The position numbers and the translations under genes were made by a program. The notes beneath the pieces are model-generated. The model worked only from the letters and a program-made list of their open reading frames with translations. It searched no databases and was not told where the DNA came from. 64,000 nt of DNA, from NCBI GenBank assembly GCA_942486035.1, contig CALNXK010000033.1, forward strand, positions 181,001 to 245,000. The letters are read 5' to 3'. Origin of the DNA: Porites lobata. Lineage: Eukaryota > Cnidaria > Anthozoa > Scleractinia > Poritidae. Every line of letters starts with the position of its first letter. Within the stretch, counting starts at the first letter, position 1. This document shows, in pieces, positions 22,772 to 34,430 of the stretch.

Positions 22772-22846
22772 TCATGTGAGGTACTTGACTACAAAGAACA
22801 TAATTATACATGTTACTATCATCCCACCAAACACAATCCATTTGTC
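22772..22846 (-). pseudogene. GOSR2: Duplicated GOSR2 last exon (membrane anchor), orphan copy
   Basis: Encodes DKWIVFGGMIVTCIIMFFVV then KYLT and TGA. It equals the last exon of intact GOSR2 (35189-35263) except for I to M in the membrane span. The acceptor (TCTGTTTTCAG) is intact and the phase is 0, so exon 7 could in principle splice to it. No other GOSR2 exons are nearby, since the duplication broke inside intron 7. It may be a dead fragment or a distal alternative terminal exon. Confidence 0.9.
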
Positions 22847-23118
22847 CTGAAAACAGAGAATTGAAGAAAACGATCAGCAGTTTGTTTTCCTCATTTTCTT
22901 CCTACTTTAATGTGGAATTGCACACAAAAACAAATCGATACCAAAGAAAACGTGAAGAGACAAAGGAATTGTACTCTTGCTCAAAGCAACCTTAAGATAA
23001 GATCAAGGAGGAGTATAAGCTGCAAACAAGCTCTGGCAAGCGAGGCAGGCTGTGAGAGAACACTAGCTTCAAGCTCTTATTCTTGTTAAATATTATTAAA
23101 TGACAACAAAAGGATCAG

Positions 23119-23339
23119 TCAGCGTGCAAAGAAAGTCATGTCCGATAGCCCAGGGCTGGAGGATTTTGCTTTCGGGCTTGTGATTTTTGTTCTTAACTTG
23201 CCCGACAGGCAAGTGCTGTTTTGGGGGGAAATTCAAATTAAAGAAGGATTGTAACCAAAAGGGTTTTGGGGGCTAGCTGAAATGACTTCAGGGCTAGTAC
23301 ATGCTATCTGCAGCTTGCCTAAATGACAGGCTGTAAAAC
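23119..23339. repeat. ~220-bp segment present only in duplication copy 1
   Basis: Copy 2 goes straight from AAAGGATCAA to CCTACTTATGAC, while copy 1 has an extra block. The block contains ATGTCCGATAGCCCAGGGC and CTTGCCCGACAGGCAAG, the latter a short palindrome that resembles 40555-40610. Either an insertion into copy 1 or a deletion from copy 2. Confidence 0.6.
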
Positions 23340-25393
23340 TGACTTATGACATATCACTTGTGAGTTCAAACCATTTCACAAACTACTGCTTTACTCTACT
23401 TCATATAACACAAAAGAAAATAAGAATTGAACCACAATCTGTATAAATGTAAACAGCCCATGAGCTGGCCTGCTGTGTTGTAAAAAAAGAAAGATTGAGT
23501 GAGATTGAAACGACAAGATATCACTACATGTCAATCACTTAAGACTTCCCCCCATATTTTCTAGGCTTCCCCCTATAGCTTACCTATTGCTAGACCTTTA
23601 ACAGATGGCATAATTTTCTAAGTGATTAGCAAAACTATGACGGAAGCAAGCTCAAGTGTGTTTATTCTGAATAACTTAACATGCAGACAATACAGCTAAT
23701 GACGTCGTGACAATGTTGAGAACGCAATATATTTCACGAGATTTATTGTGTATGTAACACACAACAACACGCGTAAGTTTCCTGAAAATGTTTCAGGCAG
23801 GTTAGAAAGCTATCAACGAAAAAAAATTCCATGTTTAAGCTTATGGATACGTCACAAGCGGAACTCGATCGATACACGTATTGTCTTAAAAAATGTAAGC
23901 TTATTTTACGCAGTTTCACTTCCAAAATCTCAAGAAAATCTTGTAAGAGTACTGTACCGAGTGTCAAAATAATTAGTCATTACAATTTTGAAGTTGAAAG
24001 AAAGTCCTTCTCCTTTTCTTTTTTAAAACGCTGTACCTAAAAATAATACAGTCGAGAGCAAATTTTACCCTATTTTTTGCCAAATTGTTAATCTTCATAG
24101 CGCGCGCGAATCTCTGCTTAACAAGTTTTGTTTAACACCTTTAGGAATATCTTCAACTAACCTGACAGTATATCCATTCCTTTTTAAAGAAACAGTCAAA
24201 TAAGCACTTGTCTATCCATTTTCAAACGGCATCCATTTGTAAAGAAGTAAACGCATGGAGAAAACTGCTTTTTTGGAAACTTGCTGCGTGAAGGCCGCCA
24301 TCTTTACTTCGCATTTCACCACTAACCCCACCTCCCTTGGGACGACCCGTCCCGACCTGACCAGAGTCGCCAGATCACCAACGAGGAACACAAAAGTGTC
24401 ATAAATCAGTAAAACCTTTAAAATTGAGAACTTTTAATCGATCTATCTGACTTAGTCGGGGGCTTAGATACTTTTAAAACAGTGTTGTCGTTGTTTTTTT
24501 TACTTTTGTCCTTTTTTTTCCGAGGGAACCATGGGTGGAGGGAAAATATTGACCTCTTTTGTTCCCCGACTCTAACATTTCCTCATTGCCCCATTGCAGA
24601 CAACACTCCCTTGCGCGCCTCGAATTTTTCTTGTAAAACAAAAAACCTCGAATAAGCGGAAGGATTTCTCCTGTTATTTGCGTGGAAAAGAAACCAGCCA
24701 TGCAACTATGCGTGATCCGTATTGAGATGGTATACTCAGTTTTGCCCACAAGAGTCACGCGACCTCTATGAAGCCCACAAAAATCACTTTTACTTACATC
24801 TACTAATCAGGTGAAAAACAACAACAATTATTTTCAGTTTTAAACGAACCCCACATTAAATCAAGTTCACTAGAGAAACTACAAAATCACGTCTTATGCC
24901 CAAAAGAAAACGGAAAATTTTGAACATTTTGCAGGCTGTGGTTTGATATAGTTGACAGATATCAAAAGAGACGAGGTCGAAGGCGAAAACGTCATTTCTC
25001 CCACGTTAATAAGGAAAATACTCGTCATTCAATAGCGTAAGGGTTCTTTGAAATATACATTGTGTATTTGTCATTGAGGGTAAAAAATACGATGTAAAAG
25101 ATCAGATATTTTAGGATACTATGATGAGCTGTGATGACGTCGGCCTCGGTGCCTTGTTTCATACTTGTTACTGTTCTTGTGAAGTGAATCAGTGAGCAAT
25201 CATTTTAAACGCTCTGGAAAGATACTTTCTTGTGATGTACAGTTTATTCGTTATGCTACAAGTTCAAACTGGTAAGAGGTGCTTGACTAACACCATCATC
25301 ATCACTAAAGACTAATGTTTAGTCGGGATAAGAAGCAGCGTTTTCAGTAAATTAAAACTATACCTCCTATTTTCCCAATTTGTTTGATTACAG

Positions 25394-25485
25394 AACTAAA
25401 TAGTGTAATTAAAGCCCTAGCAAAAGCTTCGAGGATGGAAGATGATGCTGTAGTCAACCATCCAGCTGCAACAAAAAGAAAGTAA
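25394..25485 (+). CDS. Candidate terminal exon B1 (copy 2)
   Basis: Second copy of the 16531-16622 segment with the same acceptor and stop. One base change makes VVNHP instead of VVIHP. The upstream exon A equivalent ends at 25271. Confidence 0.3.
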
Positions 25486-25718
25486 TGGTGGCGAGTTCAC
25501 GATCTTCGCAAAGCTTTTTTTGATATCATTTGACATTTTTAATTTGAAGAGAACCACAAAAAAATTACTGACATGCTAAAACGAGCTGAGGTTAAAGCCC
25601 TACATTTAATTCAGTTTTGGTCGCATTTTACCGTCATCCTTGAAAAAGGCATAATTTAATTGAAAGCCTTTTTCTTAATAACATTTTTCACTTTTGCTTT
25701 CTAAATTAATCTTTTTAG

Positions 25719-25834
25719 ATGCAACGGAATCCGGCTATTTTTTCGAATCTCCCAGCGGAAATAGAACATTGATTCGAATTATCAATAAACCGGAAGTTCA
25801 CGAAAATGAGGGTTCGGGAAATGAGGATTCTTAA
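25719..25834 (+). CDS. Candidate alternative terminal exon B2 (copy 2)
   Basis: Second copy of 16856-16971 with acceptor, reading frame and stop preserved and no change inside the 116 nt. Confidence 0.28.
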
Positions 25835-26734
25835 CTGTCTAAACTGTATCAGATTTTCAAAACGAAATGTTTTGTTTTCCCATTTGATTTTGTTTCAATG
25901 TTCCTCAGTTTCTTTAATTAAATACTCCAAAGAGAATGTGAAGTATTCCAACCTGCTTTGTGGCGTAAACTTCCGTACAGATCTTCAGATTGAAAACTAT
26001 AGAGATGCATTTTAAAATAAAGTTGTCAAGGATTGCGTTCTTCCGTAGAACGACAGTCAAACAATTGATTTCAGTTTGAGGGGCGTTATGACACTACGAG
26101 CCTCAGCGCTCCGGAAGTTAAAAAATTCGTACCGTCTGGTTGCTATGAAGTGACGTAATCATCCCGTTGAGTATCCATCACCGTAACACTTTTGCGGTCA
26201 ACTACCGCAGCGCTCGTAAAGTACTTTAATTAAAACCGTGTTCAAAACCCTGTAGGAAGTCTGTTTATTTTTGAGTCGATTAATGCACTGCTGACTTCCA
26301 CGAGGTCAACTTTTGCATAAATTATCAAACATTATGTTAAGCGGGAAATCTACCTATGGTTCGCGGGAGAAGCAACTTCTATAGCGGCGCAAGACAAATG
26401 TTTCGAGAGTCGAGGATGTGCTCACAAACTATTCACTATGCGACGAAAGGAGATATCACTGGCATGATACCTGCATGTAATGGTAATTTTTATCAATCCA
26501 GGTCGCGCCGTGTTCGCTCGAGAACGCTGTGACAACTTCGTTTGGCGCGCTTCTCAATACTCCCAAAACATGTTGTAATCGGTAAGTAGACTTAAGCACT
26601 TAGTATCGCCAAGCCATTCGAATCAGTGTATACCCAATTCTTTGTCTGAAGATTCGCGCAAACACATATACTAAGTACATCTGGGTGGAAGAGGAAATTG
26701 TCTCCCTAAACGCAGCCAGGTTATATTTTGAAGG

Positions 26735-26784
26735 ATGGCGGCACAATTCAACGCGTCTTCCAGGTCAGCCCTAATTTATAGTTC
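26735..26784 (+). other. First-exon-like ATG and donor inside the insertion
   Basis: ATGGCGGCACAATTC opens 16 codons (MAAQFNASSRSALIYS) and is followed by a GTAAGA donor at 26785. The start context is typical of animal housekeeping genes, and local CpG content is higher than around it. No matching second exon is seen. Could be a captured promoter/exon or chance. Confidence 0.2.
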
Positions 26785-26977
26785 GTAAGAGTATAAATTG
26801 CGATCTCCCTATTTTCGCTTAAGCTATCTTTGATAAAACTTCAGCAGAAACAAAACAACGCAGACATGACATTCTCCTGCATGAGACACAATCGGCTGAA
26901 GGAAATATCTGTTTACAAGTCGGGTAAATTATCCATTCTTGCGCACCGCAAAATCAGCTAAAATCAGTCGCTGGAAA

Positions 26978-29300
26978 CCTGGCATATTATTAAGCCTGAG
27001 CGCTTCTAAGAATAGCACGTTTAGAACTTCGACGAGTAGAAAAAAAAGGCAGTTGTTCTATATCCTTTCTGGTTCATCCAGGTAGAAGTCCTGGGATATT
27101 ATTATGCCTGAGCGCTTCTAGGATATATAACACGTTTAGCATTTCAACCCGTAGCCGTAAAAAACAATTATGTAGTTGTTCTATATCCTTTCTGGTTCAC
27201 CCAGGTAGAAGTCCTGGCATGATATCATTATGCCTGAGCGCTTCTAGGATATATAACACGTTTAGCATTTCAACCCGTAGCCGTAAAAAAAAATTTAGGC
27301 AGTTGTTCTATATCCTTTCTGGTTCATCCAGGTAGAAGTCCTGGCATGATATCATTATGCCTGAGCGCTTCTAGGATACATAACACGTTTAGCATTTCAA
27401 CCCGTAGCCGTAAAAAACAATTAGGTAGTTGTTCTATATCCTTTCTGGTTCACCCAGGTAGAAGTCCTGGCATGATGTCATTATGCCTGAGCGTTTCTAG
27501 GATATATAACACGTTTAGCATTTCAACCCGTAGCCGTAAAAAAAAATTTAGGCAGTTGTTCTATATCCTTTCTGGTTCATCCAGGTAGAAGTCCTGGCAT
27601 GATATCATTATGCCTGAGCGCTTCTAGGATACATAACACGTTTAGCATTTCAACCCGTAGCCGTAAAAAACAATTAGGTAGTTGTTCTATATCCTTTCTG
27701 CTTCACCCAGGTAGAAGTCCTGGCATGATGTCATTATGCCTGAGCGTTTCTAGGATATATAACACGTTTAGCATTTCAACCCGTAGCCGTAAAAAACAAT
27801 TAGGTAGTTGTTCTATATCCTTTCTGGTTCACCCAGGTAGAAGTCCTGGCATGATATCATTATGCCTGAGCGCTTCTAGGATATATAACACGTTTAGCAT
27901 TTCGACCCGTAGCCGTAAAAAAAATTTAGGCAGTTGTTCTATATCCTTTCTGGTTCATCCAGGTAGAAGTCCTGGCATGATATCATTATGCCTGAGCGCT
28001 TATAGGATACATAACACGTTTAGCATTTCAACCCGTAGCCGTAAAAAAAAAAAAAGGCAGTTGTTCTATATCCTTTCTGGTTCATCCAGGTAGAAGTCCT
28101 GGCATATTATTATGCCTGAGCGCTTCTAGGATATATAACACGTTTATCATTTCAACCCGTAGCCGTAAAAAACAATTAGGCAGTTGTTCTATATCCGTTC
28201 TGGTTCATCCAGGTAGAAGTCCTGGCATGTTATTATTATGCCTGAGCGCTTCTAGGATATATAACACGTTTAGCATTTCAACCCGTAGCCGTAAAAAAAA
28301 ATTTAGGCAGTTGTTCTATATCCTTTCTGGTTCACCCAGGTAGAAGTCCTGGCATGATATTATTATGCCTGAGCGCTTCTAGGATATATAACACGTTTAG
28401 CATTTCAACCCGTAGCCGTAAAAAAAAATTTAGGCAGTTGTTCTATATCCTTTCTGGTTCACCCAGGTAGAAGTCCTGGCATGATATCATTATGCCTGAG
28501 CGCTTCTAGGATATATAACACGTTTAGCATTTCAACCCGTAGCCGTAAAAAAAATTTAGGCAGTTGTTCTATATCCTTTCTGGTTCACCCAGGTAGAAGT
28601 CCTGGCATGATATCATTATGCCTGAGCGCTTCTAGGATATATAACACGTTTAGCATTTCAACCCGTAGCCGTAAAAAAAAATTTAGGCAGTTGTTCTATA
28701 TCCTTTCTGGTTCACCCAGGTAGAAGTCCTGGCATGATATCATTATGCCTGAGCGCTTCTAGGATATATAACATGTTTAGCATTTCAACCCGTAGCCGTA
28801 AAAAAAAATTTAGGCAGTTGTTCTATATCCTTTCTGGTTCACCCAGGTAGAAGTCCTGGCATGATATCATTATGCCTGAGCGCTTCTAGGATATATAACA
28901 CGTTTAGCATTTCAACCCGTAGCCGTAAAAAAAAATTTAGGCAGTTGTTCTATATCCTTTCTGGTTCATCCAGGTAGAGGTCCTGGCATGTTATTATTAT
29001 GCCTGAGCGCTTCTAGGATATATAACACGTTTAGCATTTCAACCCGTAAATGTAAAAAAAAATTTGGCAGTTGTTCTATATCCTTTCTGGTTCATCCAGG
29101 TAGAAGTCCTGGCATATTATTATGCCTGAGCGCTTCTAGGATATATAACACGTTTAGCATTTCGACCCGTAGCCGTAAAAAGAAAAAAAAAATAGGTAGT
29201 TGTTCTATATCCTTTCTGGTTCATCCAGGTAGAAGTCCTGGCATATTATTATGCCTGAGCGCTTCTGGGATATATAGTAGCAGTTTGACCCGTAGAAAAA
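26978..29300. repeat. Minisatellite, ~18 units of ~126 bp
   Basis: Each unit contains TATGCCTGAGCGCTTCTAGG, ATATATAACACGTTTAGC, ATTTCAACCCGTAGCCG, a variable A run, GTTGTTCTATATCCTTTCTG and AGGTAGAAGTCCTGGCAT. The first and last units are degenerate. The period is close to a multiple of three, so open frames run through several units (27599-28093 for example). These are by-products of the repeat, not evidence for a protein. Confidence 0.95.
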
Positions 29301-29586
29301 ACAAACTCAGCCGTTCATTTTGTAGGAGATATTTAAGCGTTTTTGTCTGTGTTAGCAATGTGATCGACTTTGTACGCAGACCTTAATAAAATGTTTTTTC
29401 TATGACGGCACTGAATAATTTTAGCCGAAACTTGAGCCGTACATTTGTTGAATGCCGCGCTTTAATTAAATTTCTCGCCCTAGAATGATGACATGATGGC
29501 GCGAAAATTGACGCCTCTATCGTATTAGATACGAAATATGATCAGAGATAAATGGAATAGCGAATGTTACAAGCTTCTGAGTATCC

Positions 29587-29623
29587 AGCTGAGATAGGGG
29601 ACTTTTAGTTCCCTATCTCAGCT
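29587..29623. other. 13-bp perfect hairpin near right end of the insertion
   Basis: AGCTGAGATAGGG (29587-29599) pairs with CCCTATCTCAGCT (29611-29623) across an 11-base loop, about 40 bp before the insertion boundary. Subterminal hairpins are known at the 3' ends of some rolling-circle elements, but the terminal motif expected there is not clear. Confidence 0.7.
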
Positions 29624-31246
29624 TGATAAACAAAATTTTTTTGGTTGCTAAGACGGTGCGGCTCGTTATGTCTCTCTGCCATCCAAGTTAGTTGTTCTTT
29701 ATGTGAAGTGAAAGTCTTATCAATCAAGGCTTTGAGTAATCCCAATTTGTGGGTAAAGGACCGACGGCAGGGATAACTGAACTACATTACTGGAGAGCAG
29801 ACCTGTGAAGTTTTTTGTTGTTGTTGTTGTTGTTTTGCTGCCGTAAAGCCGTGACGTGTGGCAGTTACAGTGAAATGTAGGTTGGTGGGCTGGGAAAAAA
29901 GGTAAGAGGACACAGAGGCATTCGTGTCCCTATATTGGCGCATTTAGCCTCTTTCGAGAACTCGTACGTTACCCCAGTTTCGGCAACGTTCCATATAAGA
30001 CTCGACTTTTTCAGGCTTGAAAATCACAAAGCAGGCGCATAAGAACCGTATATCGTGTCGACTGTGGCTTAAGTTGTGTGAGTGGTCAAGTGAAACTTCC
30101 CTGGTCAAATCCACTACCACAACGTAATAATATCGTTATTCATAGTGCCGCCAAACTTTTTAGTTGTCTTAAATACATCAGCAGATATTGGACAAGCAAT
30201 ATATATGTTGATTATTATAAGTGGTACTCGGGAAAATGGCAGGGCAAGTTTGCACTATTAATAGGCTATAGAAGAGGAGGACAGCCTGACTGACGCGGGC
30301 GAGGGACGGCAAAACTTTGGTCAATTGCCTACATTGTATTTGCCCTAACAGGCATTGTTGTTAGTAGTTTCTCCACATTTAAAGAAATTCAAAAGTGATT
30401 GGCGCTTATTAAACAGACTTTTGTCGATTACTAACTCCTTCGATCCCTTTCCGATCCTTTTCCGTTTTTGCTCCAATCCAGCGTGTGCCTCATAATCAGT
30501 ACACAAAAATTAGAACTGCGCTAATATTATCTTTAATTTCGTTATTTGCGTGCAGTTTTGTGCGTCATCATGCGTATTGGCACAAGTATTTATGCTCCAA
30601 GCTTTCACAAACGATATAAATTCAGCGTACTTAACACAAATATTGCGCGATCTCAATTTGATAAATATCGGGATCACCTGGTAAACGATTAGCTCGTGCA
30701 CGTGCAGCTGGGTGCAATTCTTTGCACGCTGGCACGTGCAACTGGCACGTTTAGCTTTACACGTGCAATTTTGAAATACAAGTTCTTCTTTGACGAGGAA
30801 AATGGTTGTCAAGTTTGCATTTACCACTTCCATACCAAGCAAAACATTTTTTCGCGTAAATGGAGTTACACGGAAACTTCAAGGAAAACATCACTTAAGT
30901 CAGTAGTTACTCTGAAATTGATCTTCTTTGTTTATAAGGCTGATGTTTGCAACGAGGATTTTTGTGGCAACAATGTTGGAACAATGATGTAACAGTTCGA
31001 AACAATGATGCAACGCTGTGTCGCGCCGAATCGTCGTTGCGAAAGGGCCACGTAACATCACCTTCACGTGACTGACTTGTTTGGGTTCGGCGCCAAGAAA
31101 ATTCCAAGTTCACAGAGATAAAGGACAATATACCGTCCTGTCTTCACGTTCTCAGCAAACTGCTTAAACATGCTTCATTTGGCAGTCTCTGTCCTTCTCT
31201 AGGAAGCTTACGCGACCACAATTAAAAGTGAATTCTTCAACAGGAT

Positions 31247-31421
31247 CAGGGGCGGATCTGGGGAGGGTGCAGGGGTGCGCACCCATCCCCCTGAGATGAC
31301 CCGCGGTTTTCTAATACAACTGGTATTCTGCGAAAAAAAAAAACTATGTGGTTTATTGGTGTTGAAGTAGAGCAAGAGACGAGTGCACCCCCTTCTAAAA
31401 AAAATCCAGGATCCGCCCCTG
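31247..31421. mobile_element. hAT-type MITE (CAGGGGCGGATC), copy in duplication 2
   Basis: The duplicated counterpart of 18806-18982 with small length changes in the G and A runs. Confidence 0.85.
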
Positions 31422-32970
31422 AGGATTATTCCATTTCGTTCAATTTGTCATAAGTGGGCTATTTTATTGGAGTGGAATTCTTAAGGTCCATATCCATGTA
31501 CAGAAAAAGAAAATCCTCCATAAAACGTGAAATGTCATGTCGTAGTCGTGCAGTGACGACAAAAAAATGAACAAAAAGTCTGGCGCACGTGCCGAGTTAG
31601 CTCGCTTCACGCTCCAAGGACGGGAATAGGAGTTGCCATGGAAACGAGATTGAGGATCCCAGGGAATTAAGCCAAAATATAACATAAACGAAGGTGCAGA
31701 GCCCATGTTTTGTTCCAGTCGGATGTTATTATCTGCACAACGTCTGCACCGTTTCGATCACGTCGATTTTTTTGGACGATTGGAAAGATCGAGATGATCA
31801 TATGGAAACCAGCCTATAAAAGAACTCAATTTTGCAATTGCGAGCACTCCAATCAGCCGTATCGTCCTACGTCCCTTAAAAATGCGTTTCCATATAAGTA
31901 GGGAGCTTAAGATCCGACGACGGCGACGGTAACGGGAACGCCACAAAAGCAATAGGTTTAATTAGCAAAACAACAATTTTGCACGTGCATCACGCTTTTT
32001 TGTACATTTCCTTGTCGTCACTGCACGACTACGACGTGAAAATGCCTAATTTCACGATGTACAGAGGAAGTACACAAGCGACGACGAAATTTCCTCTCTC
32101 TTTCTGAACTTGGATATGGTTCTTAGGAATTCAACTTTAGGAGGGTTTGCCTACATTTGACAAAGTTAGTGACTTGGACTAATCGTGATGAAGATTGAAA
32201 GAACGCGAATTCAGTTTTTCTGCGACGTTTTCTCTGCTGTCGCCGTCCTCGGATCTTGAGTTCCCTATTATCCCTATTATCTAACGTCGAGACGTCCTTG
32301 GGGGAAGCAGCTCACACGTTTTGCTCCCCTCAGGGCACTGCTTGCTTGTCTTAGTTCTGAATGACTTAGTAAGAGGACGATTTGCCTACAACCTTGCTCA
32401 CTGGAAAAGTTAGCTTACGAATTCCCTTCCCCAGAAAAAAATTCCTTGACTGTGACGACTATCGAACATACGTTTCGAACCCTGGAACTACACGATTATA
32501 TGGTAGCCAACCTCGTCCCCATTTCTAAGGCAAAAGCCCTGGGGACGAGTTTGTATGGAAGGCATATCTGAAACAACAGCATAAGAATAATTTTCACCAA
32601 GAACTGGGATTGGGCTTTAGTGTTCGCTTGTTCCTCTGCTTCTCTAGAGAAAGTGCGATACGAAAATATAATCGGGAAAAATAAAAGGAAAAAGAAAATC
32701 TTTGGACCCTTCCGCAGTTTGGACAATACAAAGGAATTATAAACTGACTGTTTTCACAAAAGCCAATAAAAGTCAATTTAAAAAGGTATTTTAATAAATT
32801 TCATTTAATAAAATAATACACTAAACAAGCACGGATTGAATGCATTTGATCGCCTGTATTCCAATTATAAGAAAGAAATGAAAGATTCTGCATTTTTTTG
32901 GCAACAAATCGTAAACCTCGGCAGGATTTTTGAGTCAGTGCGGAAATTCTACTTAGCGTACATCTAGGAG

Positions 32971-33458
32971 TAACTGCAGAATACCCGACCAATTCAAAGC
33001 TTTACCCCTAAAACAGTAGCTACGTGGCTGCGAGACTCATGGCTTAAAGAAACAGGTATATTGCATTTGTAGTGCGCTACGTGGCTATGCGGCTACGTGG
33101 CTACACGGATTCATGGCTAAAATAACGAGGTATATTGGAGAGATTCGGAATCACGATTACGGCAAACGTCAGATTCAAGTTGAGAATTTCTCAAAATATA
33201 AAATAAGCAGATAAAAACAGTCCAAACTGAAACGATTCTTAAGGACAAAACTGGCGAGAAACTATTTTTTTTTCTGGAGAATTAATAAACAGTAAAAGAC
33301 AAGTAAAGAGGAACCTTGATCACGTGGTACAAATTGCCGTTTGCCGTTTGCCGTAAACGTAATTCTAAATCTCCCCATTATGACGTCATGTATCGTGGCT
33401 GCCACGTAGCCACTGTTTTAGTAGTATAGCTTCGAAGTGGCCGGGTATTCTGCAGTTA
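32971..33458. mobile_element. Long-TIR MITE, copy 2
   Basis: The duplicated counterpart of 20531-21026. Its left arm has accumulated changes (CCCGACCAATTC in place of CCCGGCCACTTC), so the palindrome is now less perfect. Confidence 0.8.
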
Positions 33459-33738
33459 AGCCTACATCAGTGATTGTTGTATCGCTGGGATTTTTCTGTG
33501 GCAGTACACACTTATATTGGTTACTTCACTCATTGTGGTTACTTTGTGGACACAGACAGGAAACAATAATAACATTTTCCCGCCAAAAGTCTCCATGCTG
33601 GCAAGATTGCATAATCTCTGACGTCAGACGGTAACGGTGCTCTGTTAACCGCATACAGGATTTACTTTCATAAATTTGTGAACCGGCGTAGCATTCGTTT
33701 TCGTTTCCTTTTATGTAAGCGGGAGAAGCACGAGGGCG

Positions 33739-34084
33739 GGTATCCCAGATTCACTGTTTGTGTCACGTACGGGTTTCGTGACATGAGTAAATATAGAGAA
33801 CATATGGGGCGAAGTTTAGGTCTGGAAATTTGCTAGAAAGTGGAAATAAAAATCGGTGAAACTTATCATGTGGCGAGTTGTTGTTGTCCTTAATATGCAC
33901 ATGAAGTTTCGACAAAAATAGTCTGCATATTAAGGACAACAACAACTCGCCACATGGTAAGTTTCATCGATTTTTATTTCCATTTTCTAGCAAATTTCCA
34001 GACCTAAACTTCGCCCCATATGTTCTCTATATTTACTCATGTTATGAAACCAGTACGTGACACAAACAGTGAGCCTGGGTTACC
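33739..34084. mobile_element. Fold-back element, copy 2 (shorter centre)
   Basis: Same arms as 21303-21684 but the central spacer is about 36 bp shorter, consistent with a deletion at the hairpin tip after duplication. Confidence 0.82.
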
Positions 34085-34430
34085 TGTGCTCAAACAAAAC
34101 CGGGAAGAGAGGCTTTCCCCAACATTCCAGGGAAACCAGAACACGAGAGCAACACAGACATCTCTCTCCCTGATCGGAGGAAACGAAAAAGAAGGGTACG
34201 CACGCAGGCTATAAATTATTATAAAAGTAAAAGTTTGTCTTCATGTGCCATGAAACAAATCAGTAAATGACTGGTCCTTCAGGGAACTAGTAACATGAAA
34301 ATTGTGTTTCTTAAGAATCTTACTATTTTCTTTACAGAAGCAGATAAACATCGCATGTCAGCTCAGCTCTAGATGTTACATTTAATCAGCACCGTATGCT
34401 GATATTTCTTTTTTTCTTTCTCAATGGAAT

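Larger units (their letters stand above)
14547..23387. repeat. Tandem segmental duplication, copy 1 (~8.8 kb)
   Basis: Near-identical to copy 2 (about 23416-35578) over its whole length. The offset is 8863 bp up to 17227, and about 12,400-12,441 bp afterwards because copy 2 has an insertion. The left breakpoint is at ATAAGAATTGAACC (14551 against 23420). The right end matches AAACTACTG (about 23387 against 35578). Copy 1 has about 220 bp (23119-23339) that copy 2 lacks. Contents: MITEs, candidate plus-strand exons, and a second GOSR2 last exon. Confidence 0.93.
26092..29663. mobile_element. 3.57-kb insertion unique to duplication copy 2
   Basis: Copy 1 reads GGGGCGTTATGAATCTCTCTGCC (broken here as GGGGCGTTATGA + ATCTCTCTGCC) without interruption at 17217-17239. 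In copy 2 the sequence CGTTATG occurs on both sides (26084-26090 and 29664-29670), consistent with a 7-8 bp target-site duplication. End sequences show only a weak inverted match (ACGAGCC.CA.CG). The core is a minisatellite. Near the right end is a 13-bp perfect hairpin. No transposase-like ORF, so probably a non-autonomous element of unassigned class. Confidence 0.75.

Noticed and set aside
27346..29386. ORFs of 80-164 codons with repeating peptide
   Set aside because: They follow the 126-bp minisatellite, whose period is near a multiple of three; they break wherever the A run changes length and have no start context.
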